The notes beneath the pieces were generated by a model that saw only the letters and a list, made by a program, of their open reading frames with translations, ran no database searches and was not told where the DNA came from. A stretch of DNA of 64,000 bases, taken from Novimethylophilus kurashikiensis (GTDB lineage Bacteria > Pseudomonadota > Gammaproteobacteria > Burkholderiales > Methylophilaceae). A program made the position numbers and the translations under genes. This document shows positions 1 through 9,460 of the stretch, piece after piece (position 1 is the stretch's first letter; each line of letters starts with the position of its first letter). The stretch spans positions 1 to 64,000 of the forward strand of contig NZ_BDOQ01000010.1 in assembly GCF_003112435.1 (NCBI RefSeq), given 5' to 3'.

Positions 1-132
1 AGCCTGCCGCTGGGCTTGGCCAGCGGCAGGCTTTTCCGCATGTCGCATAATGACGATGGTGGTGTCGGCAGCCACTGAGGACGAAAACAGGGACATCGCC
101 ACAATTAACAGCGATAGCAAGGGCGCAATCAT
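1..132 (-). CDS. Exported histidine phosphatase superfamily protein (partial)
   Basis: Only the first 44 codons are in the window; the gene continues past the left edge. It starts at the ATG at 132 and begins with a signal peptide (MIAP, then a hydrophobic stretch ending in SSVAA). Directly after the likely cleavage site comes TTIVIMRHAEKP. The RHxEKP signature is the phosphohistidine loop of the phosphoglycerate mutase-like histidine phosphatase superfamily, so a periplasmic phosphatase is likely; the substrate cannot be told. It has its own promoter at 159-187. Confidence 0.6.
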   Translation of the reverse strand, partial: MIAPLLSLLIVAMSLFSSSVAADTTIVIMRHAEKPAAGQAQRQA

Positions 133-158
133 ATTTTTACCTTTTTTGAATTAGGCTT

Positions 159-187
159 ATTATATCAAAAAAGATTGAAAAGGTCAA
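159..187 (-). promoter_or_regulatory. Sigma70 promoter for the histidine phosphatase gene
   Basis: On the minus strand TTGACC is followed after 17 bases by TATAAT, 27 bases before the ATG at 132. Confidence 0.65.
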
Positions 188-195
188 GCCCCTTT

Positions 196-414
196 CTAAT
201 CCTCCTTCTCGTCCAATTCTTCCACTTCTTCCTCATCTCCGTATTCGTCGACAACCTCAATATTGAGGTGAGCAGCGAGCGATTTAAGCGCACTCTCCAC
301 CTCCTCCATTCCGTCCCAGCCCACGCTATCGTGGCTGCAACTGGATATCACCTTATCATCGAAGCAAACCTCGAGGACCTCATCATTTTTGCGCCTGAAT
401 ATCAGTTTAGCCAT
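196..414 (-). CDS. Small acidic protein downstream of ligA, unknown function
   Basis: 72 aa, starting 3 bases after the ligA stop codon, so it is probably co-translated with ligA. The protein begins MAKLIFRRKNDEV and ends in a run of Glu and Asp (EYGDEEEVEELDEKED). Such an acidic tail could mimic DNA or contact a basic partner, but that is only inference. I recognise no family. Confidence 0.6.
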   Translation of the reverse strand: MAKLIFRRKNDEVLEVCFDDKVISSCSHDSVGWDGMEEVESALKSLAAHLNIEVVDEYGDEEEVEELDEKED

Positions 415-417
415 CGC

Positions 418-2497
<2,080 letters not shown>

Positions 2498-2502
2498 GGA
2501 GT

Positions 2503-2697
2503 TTATGCCCAAACATCGATGGAGGAGCGACCTTCCGCACTCATGTATCCAGCCATTTTAATAGTCTCTACTCGGTCGCTCTGGTGCTTGGCTTCATTCA
2601 ACACAGCCTGCGTTACACGTTCCCGGTCACGTGGGCCGACCTGGCCATAAGCGACATCAAGCATTGCGCGGTTGCGAGTTGGGTCAATCGTAGTCAT
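2503..2697 (-). CDS. Small hypothetical protein
   Basis: 64 aa from the ATG at 2697 (MTTIDPTRNRAM). An upstream TTG at 2718 is possible, but GGAAAAG sits at the right distance from the ATG. It lies 33 bases after the 374-aa gene, in the same direction, so likely one transcript. Polar and helical, with no recognised domain. Confidence 0.5.
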   Translation of the reverse strand: MTTIDPTRNRAMLDVAYGQVGPRDRERVTQAVLNEAKHQSDRVETIKMAGYMSAEGRSSIDVWA

Positions 2698-2730
2698 ACA
2701 CTTTTCCGTATCATTCAATATTTTGTAAGG

Positions 2731-3855
2731 TCAACGCTCCATCCCCATGGAGCGACTTGGTTGGGAGGTTGTCTGGGCGTGTTGTTGAGTTGCCTTTACT
2801 GTCTCTCCGCCGCGAGAGGGCGCCGCATGAGGAAGGTCATGCGCAACTTCCCCCGCCTGCCGAGCCTTTACAGTCTTAGCAGTATCGAACATAGCCGAGC
2901 TCACATCCTTTAAGGTCGCCTCCTTGGGCAGACTGGAAATGGCTTTTGCCGTTTCCAGGGCAAGCTCCCGGTCATGGGGCTTGCCGCTCTTCACCATGTC
3001 GGTGATGATGGTCCCAAGGCCTTCAATTTGTTTGTTGTGCTTGCTCACAGGATGCTCAACAACGGCCTTTTTGAGCCCGTCCAGGGAATGATTCCCATAG
3101 GCCGCGCGCAATTCTTTCTGGTACTCATTCTGGCTGATATGCGACAGACGGCTAATAGCAGACTTCATCGTATGGAAGTCTTCAGGTGATTTAAGCGACG
3201 CCCGGGTGGCATCATTTTCCATGATGTTGAGAAACTTCTGCGCAACCGGCCCGCGATAGTTGTTGAAGATTTCTTCTTTGGCTATCCGGGAATTATGCTC
3301 AGTGATGAGTTGCAAGTCCTGTAACGCCTGCTTGTTTGAGAAGGCGTGCTGGGAGCCGGTGTAGTAATACATGTTTTCTGCAGCGCGAGCCTTATCCAGA
3401 GGGAGCGCCGTTTCATGCAGCTCTTTCTTGATGAGGTTGTCGATTTCCATGCGGATATTGTTACGAGCCCGCTCGTCCTGCGTACCAGCTAGCTCTGCGA
3501 CCTTCGGGCGCAACAATGCCTCCGCCTCCTCGATGGAGCGGCCACCGCCATGGCCATTCATTGCCTTTTCCATCCCATAGTCAGGGTAGAATCGCGCGCT
3601 TCGGTCAATTGCATATTCGCCGACATAGCCAACCTTCCCGGCCACACCGTTATGCGTGTACATGGAAGCCACGCGCGGCGTCAGCGCAGCGTGCATCACC
3701 GTATCCGAAATCACGCCACCCTCTTGGATGGGGGTGGAGGTGCCGCGGTAAATCTTTGCGCCCTCGAGCAAAGGCTTCTTCTCGATGAAGTTTCTTTCCA
3801 GCAGCTCAAAAAGGTCTTGAGCGCCGCGCTTTAGTAATGCAGATTGGAGGCTCAT
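2731..3855 (-). CDS. Hypothetical protein, N-terminus faintly like an ADP-ribosyltransferase
   Basis: 374 aa. Residues 30-90 read KIYRGTSTP, then GGVISD, then LTPRVASMY and GYVGEYAID. This order loosely matches the YRG / S-T / A..Y pattern of R-S-E type mono-ADP-ribosyltransferases, with R37 as the candidate NAD+-binding Arg. No clear catalytic E-x-E is visible, so the call is weak. The rest is charged and helical, ending in a Gln/His/Ser-rich tail. It is transcribed away from an ADP-ribosylglycohydrolase that begins about 500 bases away, which is why the ART reading deserves a structural check. Confidence 0.55.
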   Translation of the reverse strand: MSLQSALLKRGAQDLFELLERNFIEKKPLLEGAKIYRGTSTPIQEGGVISDTVMHAALTPRVASMYTHNGVAGKVGYVGEYAIDRSARFYPDYGMEKAMNGHGGGRSIEEAEALLRPKVAELAGTQDERARNNIRMEIDNLIKKELHETALPLDKARAAENMYYYTGSQHAFSNKQALQDLQLITEHNSRIAKEEIFNNYRGPVAQKFLNIMENDATRASLKSPEDFHTMKSAISRLSHISQNEYQKELRAAYGNHSLDGLKKAVVEHPVSKHNKQIEGLGTIITDMVKSGKPHDRELALETAKAISSLPKEATLKDVSSAMFDTAKTVKARQAGEVAHDLPHAAPSRGGETVKATQQHAQTTSQPSRSMGMER

Positions 3856-3875
3856 ATTCGTCTCTTGACAATGAA

Positions 3876-3904
3876 TTGCTTTTTTGGGCTAAATAAGGTA
3901 TACT
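3876..3904 (+). promoter_or_regulatory. Sigma70 promoter for the 3962-5387 operon
   Basis: TTGCTT, 17-base spacer ending in GG, then TATACT. A GTTAAC site follows directly at 3907-3912 and another at 3940-3945. Confidence 0.65.
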
Positions 3905-3961
3905 TTGTTAACAACGTATAGAGCAATTGCCGCTCCAAAGTTAACAGAAAGTGAACAAACT

Positions 3962-4378
3962 ATGTCTGATACAAAATTGAATTCTGTGCTGGAAGATAAC
4001 GGTTATACAGTTCTCGACGAGAAGTTTGGGGTGTATCGTTTGCAGCAATTTTATGGGCCGAATAAAACTCTCAGTTTTGATGGTGTGGGTGTATTCTGCT
4101 CTCCCGTGCCCATGAGCCAAGCTAAAGAAGTGTACCTGAGCCTGTACGACGCTATTGAATACAGCAATGGTTCTCAGGAAGCCATCGATGCGACCATGGA
4201 ATCATGGGCAGTGCTGAATGCCTGTCGGCTGTCTATGACCGGGATTCCTACTGCAGTCATTAACGACATGTCTCGATTTGGCAAGGTTGTCCAGGATAAC
4301 GTGACGCTTGTGCGCCCGGATGGCCGTATCCGCCACTGCGCCATCATGGAATCGGGTGATGTCATCTGCTATCACTGA
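3962..4378 (+). CDS. Hypothetical protein upstream of the ADP-ribosylglycohydrolase
   Basis: 138 aa from the ATG at 3962 (MSDTKLNSV). An in-frame ATG at 3905 would start the protein only one base after the -10 box, so it is rejected. No family is recognised. Its 3' end overlaps the ADP-ribosylglycohydrolase start by 20 bases, so the two are probably translationally coupled and may act together. Confidence 0.65.
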   Translation: MSDTKLNSVLEDNGYTVLDEKFGVYRLQQFYGPNKTLSFDGVGVFCSPVPMSQAKEVYLSLYDAIEYSNGSQEAIDATMESWAVLNACRLSMTGIPTAVINDMSRFGKVVQDNVTLVRPDGRIRHCAIMESGDVICYH

Positions 4379-5387
4379 ACCACTAAGGTTGGCGCTGGGG
4401 TATCACCCCGGTGATAAACCTGTTTCGAAGGGCGCCGTCCTTGCCGGTGTATTCGGCGCCCTGATGGGAGATGCCTTTGGTGTCCCTCATGAATTCAAGC
4501 CTCCCTACATCTTACCCACCGCAGACCACTTGAATCTGGTCATGCCGGCCCATTATCCGAAAACCTATAGCGGCATCCCGTACGGCACCTGGTCGGACGA
4601 TGGCAGCCAGTTATTGTGCCTGCTCGATTCGTTGGAAAGCGAAGGGGGACAGCTTGTTTTGAGTACTTTCGGCGCAAGATTACTAGCCTGGTACGAACGG
4701 TCCCTCCATCAAGCAGGTGGAATCGTATTTGATTGTGGCGGCCAGACTGCCTACGCTTTAGGTCGCCTCAAAGAAGGTGTAACCCCTTGTCGGGCTGCCT
4801 TGAGCCGCTTCACGGCCGAGGCGGAGCGCTCCAGCAACGGGAATGGGGCCCTCATGCGTGCGTTGCCGGCAGCGTTCAGCAGCGTGCTATGGGAGGTATC
4901 CGAGGAAGAGGCAGTTCGTATGGGCGCGCAGCAGTCCAGGATTACGCATGCGCACCCAATTTCAATGATTACTTGTGCCTTGTATACCCAATTGGCCATC
5001 CAGGTCATGCATGGGTCAAGGCTGCCCTCCTGGAAGGACCGTGCAATTTCCGCGGCGCATCAACTTGAATCCGAACTCGAGCTCTCGGATGAGGAACTGA
5101 AGGCTCTGGACGAAATACGTCGCTTTGGCCGTTCAGAGATGCCAACTGGCGGCGGATATGTCGTCAATTCATTCTGGTCGGCTATCTATGCCTTAGACCG
5201 CAGCACTGATTACCTTTCAGCAATCCGAGCGGCCGTGAGCCTGGGAGACGATACCGACACCACCGCCTGCATCGTGGGCGGGCTTGCTGCGTTGGAGCAC
5301 GGGCTCGCCACTGTGCCCACTCAATGGTGGGAAGTGCTTACGCTGCCAGAAGAGTCTGTTGGGCTTCTAACCCGTATTGCTGCCTAA
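4359..5387 (+). CDS. ADP-ribosylglycohydrolase family protein (DraG-like)
   Basis: 342 aa from the ATG at 4359, chosen because earlier starts overlap the previous gene too far. Family members are Mg2+-dependent hydrolases that remove ADP-ribose from modified proteins or related substrates. The metal-binding and ribose-binding motifs are all present: GALMGDAFGVPHE, TWSDDGSQ (residues 77-84), NGNGALMRALP, THAHP and GDDTDTTACIVGG (296-308). The usual SDDT is SDDG here, and GGD is GDD, so the active site differs slightly from DraG. Substrate unknown. It fits with NADAR at 35550-36302 and the NAD+ genes further on. Confidence 0.88.
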   Translation: MSSAITEPLRLALGYHPGDKPVSKGAVLAGVFGALMGDAFGVPHEFKPPYILPTADHLNLVMPAHYPKTYSGIPYGTWSDDGSQLLCLLDSLESEGGQLVLSTFGARLLAWYERSLHQAGGIVFDCGGQTAYALGRLKEGVTPCRAALSRFTAEAERSSNGNGALMRALPAAFSSVLWEVSEEEAVRMGAQQSRITHAHPISMITCALYTQLAIQVMHGSRLPSWKDRAISAAHQLESELELSDEELKALDEIRRFGRSEMPTGGGYVVNSFWSAIYALDRSTDYLSAIRAAVSLGDDTDTTACIVGGLAALEHGLATVPTQWWEVLTLPEESVGLLTRIAA

Positions 5388-5685
5388 GTAGCCAGCTTTC
5401 CACCGCTAGCGTGTAGAAGGCGTTGACCGAGCGGCGATAGCGTACGGCTGCCCGACGCATCTCCATATCAAACTCGGCGGAGAGCACCATAGCTAAGCGG
5501 CGGCGACGAGTCCCCTGGTAACTTTGAGACCATCGGCGGGGATGATGGACCTCGGCACCCTCAGGCTGTCGGGCCAAGTCTGCGACGGCAACACGTACAA
5601 CTTCCGACTTGTAGAGTTCTTGGGTTGAGCAGTGTGTGCAAAGGGCGTTGTAAACACTTTCAGGAAAGGAAATAATTCTGCGCAT
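5338..5685 (-). CDS. Tandem ribbon-helix-helix-like DNA-binding protein
   Basis: 115 aa from the ATG at 5685; a TTG at 5733 would give 131 aa. The first half (MRRIISFPESVYNALC, then KSEVVRVAVADLA) has the beta strand plus two helices of an RHH (MetJ/Arc) repressor. The second half (RLAMVLSAEFDMEMRRA, then NAFYTLAVESWL) looks like a second copy, so one chain may form a complete RHH unit. It follows the PAS kinase on the same strand, and its 3' end overlaps the ADP-ribosylglycohydrolase end by 50 bases, tail to tail. Confidence 0.6.
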   Translation of the reverse strand: MRRIISFPESVYNALCTHCSTQELYKSEVVRVAVADLARQPEGAEVHHPRRWSQSYQGTRRRRLAMVLSAEFDMEMRRAAVRYRRSVNAFYTLAVESWLLRQQYGLEAQQTLLAA

Positions 5686-5745
5686 GAGACGAGTACGATG
5701 CAATCTGTATCCTGTATAGCTTGCATCGGCCAATCCCGCGGCGCG

Positions 5746-7890
5746 CTAAGTCCCCTCGGCGTCAGGCAACTCCATCTCCAGTGGCCCCAGGGTGAAATAG
5801 AACACAGAGCCGCCAGGCACAATTGTCTCTGCCCACATGCGACCACCATGCCGCTCCACCATTCGTTTCGCCAAGGCCAACCCTATCCCGCGGCCCTGAT
5901 GGGCTGACGCCTGATTGAAATAAGGCCTAAACATGTCGTCATGCATTTCTGTATCAAACCCAGGCCCATTGTCCTTCACGTAGAACACAGTTTCCATCTC
6001 CAATTGCTCCGCACCAATTTCAACAATTGGGTTTTCATTATCGATTGATGCGAAGTGGACCGCATTGTCGAGCAACGCGTTGTAGATGGTCCTTAGAATC
6101 AAGGCCGAGCCAATCATTCGCGGCATCGGCTTGGTCGTGAACGTAACCTTTGGGTAGCGCTGATGCAGTCCCAGCACCACAGGCGCCAGGATATCCGACA
6201 TACTCAAAAACTCGGGTTCGAACGGCATCGAGGTTCCACAGAGATAACTCACCGCACCCTCCAGCAGTCGTTCCATTCTGGAGGCAACGTCCATCATCTC
6301 ACCAACATTCTTGGCAGGTGGCGGCGTATCTTCCTCGCGCATGTTCTGGAGTAACTGGACCAGGGTCTCAAGGGATTCCTGAAGCAGAGTCGAAACCGAA
6401 TAGACAAAAGTTTCCAAATCACCCACCGCGTCCGAGAGACGCTTCTTCTGGGTGGACACGCGTTGATTCAGTTGGTCATTGAGGCGAAGTACTTCCGTTT
6501 CATTACGCTTACGCTCGGTGATATCGTCAAACAGCATGACGAAAAATCCCTTCTCAAGACCGCAAACACTGAATTCCAGCCAACGGCTAAGAGAGGGTAC
6601 CCATGCTTCAAAACGAGAGGAAACTCCAGAGTTGGCGGCGGACGCACAGCGCTCAAACAACTCCTTGTTGGTGCGGTAAAGGTCGGGCATGACATCACGC
6701 AGTTTTTGCGCGGTGATGTACATCGGATTCAACCCAGAGACAGTCTCAAAATGATTGTTGGACTCCAATACGATGAGGTCCGGCGAGCCGTCCTCAAGAG
6801 ATATTGCCTGGCAATAAGCTACGGCGGCCATCATATGCTCAAACAGACTTAGATAGCGCTTCCGGCTCTTGAGCAATTCCTCTTCAAAACGGTTTTGTTC
6901 GCTGATATCGACTATCGACCCCATGAGGTACGATTCTTTATTCACCGGTAACGTGTCGCCGTAGTAAGCAACATGGAACTCAGTTCCGTTCTTCCTTCGA
7001 TGAATAAGCTTTAGTCCTTGTAGGCGGCCATTTAGGGCTAACCCTTCTTGAATGTCGTGGAAGGAAAATCCACCCGCCCACAAATTCAGCTCTTCCGGAG
7101 TTTTACCAAGGATTTCATCTTCGGTATACCCAAAGGCATGGCAGAACGCTTCATTTACGGCGAGATATCGCCCATTATCCCGTTCGCTAATGAACGTGCT
7201 GGTCGGACTGCATTGGAAGAATTGATAGAACTTCCGCTCACTTTCCTTAAGCTTGTCCTCCATCTCCTTTCTGGAGGTGATATCCGTCGCAATGGCGCAA
7301 ACTCCGTAAACAATGCCATCCGAATTTCGCATCGGGGTTTTTGTCGTGAGAAAAGTAAGCGGCGCTCCTTTGGCGTTATGGTGCAGCGACTCCTCGAAAA
7401 TAATGCTCTTCCCTTCTCGCATCACTTCCCGGTCGCTAGCCATAAATTGTTTTGCGAGGTCCTCTGGGAAGACTTCGTCATCAAAGTGACCGATAACATT
7501 GGATGCCTTCAGGCCAAACATATTCTCCGCGGCATGGTTGAATACCAGATACCGACCGGACATGTCTTTGGCAATAATGACATCCGCAGAATTATCCGCC
7601 AGCGCCGAGAGCAGGATGCCCATTTCTGTTGACCGGGCTCTCGCCGAGTCCAACTCCGTACGCCATTTTTTGGTCTTGTAGATGTGATATCCAACGAGAA
7701 GTAGCAGGACAACCAGCGTCGCCACAAAAATGAAATAGAGGAGCGCCTCACTTGTCTTCAGGGCCGGATTACCGTCTTCACGGACATACCCCATCATCAG
7801 CAAAATGCCAAAAATCTGGAGCACAACTACGGAAGTGTGCGCAATGATAGGGAAGTTCGAAGGAGTCCTTCGGTCTCGTCGCGCTTGCAT
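5746..7890 (-). CDS. Membrane PAS sensor kinase with a degenerate His box
   Basis: 714 aa. Two membrane helices (about residues 12-36 and 48-70) are followed by three PAS/PAC domains (about 88-208, 215-335, 340-460), a short coiled coil, a DHp-like helix pair and an HATPase domain. The ATPase has its N box (NALLDNAVHF), G1 (DNGPGF) and G2 (GRGIGLALAKRM). In the phytochrome-type H box the usual YSVSHDLR reads YSVSTLLQ, so the phospho-accepting His is Thr at 501. It therefore may not autophosphorylate in the classic way. No response regulator is adjacent; the partner in the operon is the RHH protein. Confidence 0.85.
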   Translation of the reverse strand: MQARRDRRTPSNFPIIAHTSVVVLQIFGILLMMGYVREDGNPALKTSEALLYFIFVATLVVLLLLVGYHIYKTKKWRTELDSARARSTEMGILLSALADNSADVIIAKDMSGRYLVFNHAAENMFGLKASNVIGHFDDEVFPEDLAKQFMASDREVMREGKSIIFEESLHHNAKGAPLTFLTTKTPMRNSDGIVYGVCAIATDITSRKEMEDKLKESERKFYQFFQCSPTSTFISERDNGRYLAVNEAFCHAFGYTEDEILGKTPEELNLWAGGFSFHDIQEGLALNGRLQGLKLIHRRKNGTEFHVAYYGDTLPVNKESYLMGSIVDISEQNRFEEELLKSRKRYLSLFEHMMAAVAYCQAISLEDGSPDLIVLESNNHFETVSGLNPMYITAQKLRDVMPDLYRTNKELFERCASAANSGVSSRFEAWVPSLSRWLEFSVCGLEKGFFVMLFDDITERKRNETEVLRLNDQLNQRVSTQKKRLSDAVGDLETFVYSVSTLLQESLETLVQLLQNMREEDTPPPAKNVGEMMDVASRMERLLEGAVSYLCGTSMPFEPEFLSMSDILAPVVLGLHQRYPKVTFTTKPMPRMIGSALILRTIYNALLDNAVHFASIDNENPIVEIGAEQLEMETVFYVKDNGPGFDTEMHDDMFRPYFNQASAHQGRGIGLALAKRMVERHGGRMWAETIVPGGSVFYFTLGPLEMELPDAEGT

Positions 7891-8000
7891 ATTCTTTTTA
7901 GTAGCAAAAAAACAATATTCTAATGATTCCTAAGATGCTTTTCCATTACAAATGTAACGTACAAAATTCCTATGCGGACATAGGCTTTAAGTCTTTGTAT

Positions 8001-8030
8001 ATAAAAATGGGACCCGACAAAGGGTCCCAT
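8001..8030 (-). terminator. Rho-independent terminator after the 8091-9336 operon
   Basis: Perfect 9-bp inverted repeat ATGGGACCC / GGGTCCCAT with a 6-base loop, followed on the minus strand by TTTTTAT. Confidence 0.75.
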
Positions 8031-8034
8031 TTGA

Positions 8035-8087
8035 CGTTACATGTCTGTCAGGCAAACGTTACATGTCTGTCAGGCAAACGTTACATG
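8035..8087. repeat. 22-bp tandem repeat, 2.4 copies
   Basis: Two exact head-to-tail copies of a 22-base unit beginning CGTTACATGTCTGTCAGG, at 8035-8056 and 8057-8078, plus a partial third (CGTTACATG, 8079-8087). It lies between the stop codon of the 8091-8498 gene and its terminator, so it would be in the 3' UTR. Function unknown. Confidence 0.9.
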
Positions 8088-8090
8088 CGA

Positions 8091-8498
8091 CTAATGATTT
8101 TCATTAATCACCCACTCCCAGTTGTAGGCTTTTTTGCAGTCTCCATTGATGGCCATCTTGATGATGGCTCCTTTATCGAGAGTCCCACCCAGGAGCGTTC
8201 CATCACCGTCCCACCACCAACCCACGAAAGCTGTTTCGCTGGCATACAGGTGAACACGATTAGTGACTAGCTCACGCCGCAGAGCGGCCTCACCTTCACC
8301 CGTGCTCCACCAGCAATTTTGAAAGAGGAAGGCGAGTAACTTACGACCCAATTCCGAGCTTTTATTAACCGGCGCCATATCGGGGGCAACATCAAAATTT
8401 GAGTAGCATCCGACACCCGGGCCAGGGAAGACCTGGTTGCGCATCAACTCCCCAAAGGTCGTTGCGTCGTCCAGCTCTAGCAGGTTTTCGTGAAGCAT
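8091..8498 (-). CDS. Hypothetical protein
   Basis: 135 aa, ATG at 8498 with AAGGA upstream, 7 bases after the 276-aa gene, so in one operon with it. Trp-rich middle (NCWWSTGEGE, VGWWWDGDGT). No family recognised. Confidence 0.65.
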   Translation of the reverse strand: MLHENLLELDDATTFGELMRNQVFPGPGVGCYSNFDVAPDMAPVNKSSELGRKLLAFLFQNCWWSTGEGEAALRRELVTNRVHLYASETAFVGWWWDGDGTLLGGTLDKGAIIKMAINGDCKKAYNWEWVINENH

Positions 8499-8505
8499 AA
8501 CATCC

Positions 8506-9336
8506 TTAACAAATAATTTTTTGCAGGGTGGAGGGTGGAAACAGCAAGTCGCCAGGGCCAGGTGCGGTCACCTTGTTGAATACCAAATTGAGATGCTCCT
8601 TAATGGATGCCCACTCCTCCGCCGTCGGCGCCGCTGCCACCAACTCCGCACGGCCCTGAAGCCAATAACAGAATTGTTCCGGAGTCATCGAAGGGCCAAG
8701 GTGTTTGGGCGCAGGGAGGCCTAATGTTGATGGTATTTTGACAACTGAAGGGGCTTTATTGAATACCAACTCATCGAGCGGTGAGCCCCGGAATGTTCCT
8801 CGCCATCTAAGTGCAGAGAGGTCACCCGCTTCATCATGGGTAATCTCTAATTTTCCATTTTTGCGGGCTTTCCGCCAGCATCCATTTTTACGCCACGCCG
8901 TATAGCCCTGCCGAATAGCCATCTCGTTGGTATAGACCACACAGTGAAGGCCGGACGCCTTATCTAAAATAACGTCCCCAACAAATAGCGGCTTACCGTT
9001 AAGGTCGTCCACACGTTTAGCCTCGAAAGGGATGCCCGTCAAAACCCGTAGGTCATTTATCCATTGAGAAGTTGGGCCGGTTGGCTCTGATGCGATGGCG
9101 GATTCCATTTGCGCAATCGACTGCAGGTAGTGGGATAACGGGTGCGTAGGGTTCTTCACCCGCGCGTACACTTTTGAAAAAGGCTCCCCCGCCCCGCAAT
9201 CACACAACGTTGCATAATCATCAGTGTGGTCATGCCCCGTGACGATATTCATCTTTATCGGCAACTTGCCACAATGAGCGCACACGTTAGCAGAACCGTT
9301 CCAACGGAAATTAACCGCCAATAATTTTTTCGACAT
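8506..9336 (-). CDS. Phage-type hypothetical protein with N-terminal Cys pairs
   Basis: 276 aa, ATG at 9336 with a clear AAGGAG. The N-terminus carries CAHCGKLP and CDCG, plausibly a zinc site. The C-terminal 65 residues (MTPEQFCYWLQGRAEL ... IKEHLNLVFNKVT) match a short domain I recall as common in tailed-phage and prophage proteins of unknown role. The promoter is at 9360-9388. Overall function unknown. Confidence 0.7.
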   Translation of the reverse strand: MSKKLLAVNFRWNGSANVCAHCGKLPIKMNIVTGHDHTDDYATLCDCGAGEPFSKVYARVKNPTHPLSHYLQSIAQMESAIASEPTGPTSQWINDLRVLTGIPFEAKRVDDLNGKPLFVGDVILDKASGLHCVVYTNEMAIRQGYTAWRKNGCWRKARKNGKLEITHDEAGDLSALRWRGTFRGSPLDELVFNKAPSVVKIPSTLGLPAPKHLGPSMTPEQFCYWLQGRAELVAAAPTAEEWASIKEHLNLVFNKVTAPGPGDLLFPPSTLQKIIC

Positions 9337-9359
9337 CCGAGTCTCCTTGTTACTTTAAT

Positions 9360-9388
9360 ACTATACCATTATATGCTATATAAAGCAA
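9360..9388 (-). promoter_or_regulatory. Sigma70 promoter for the 8091-9336 operon
   Basis: Minus strand TTGCTT, 17 bases, TATAGT, in the divergent region shared with the helicase gene. Confidence 0.6.
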
Positions 9389-9460
9389 TAATTGCTTGAG
9401 AAATATAGCAATTTATGTTAGTATAGTTAAACACTACCAATAACAGTTACTCCATCAAAA

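Noticed and set aside
2-33. Hairpin AGCCTGCCGCTGG / CCAGCGGCAGGCT as a plus-strand terminator
   Set aside because: It lies inside the coding part of the histidine phosphatase and the gene is cut by the window edge, so context is missing.
8035-8087. CRISPR array
   Set aside because: Copies are head to tail without spacers, and no cas genes are present.
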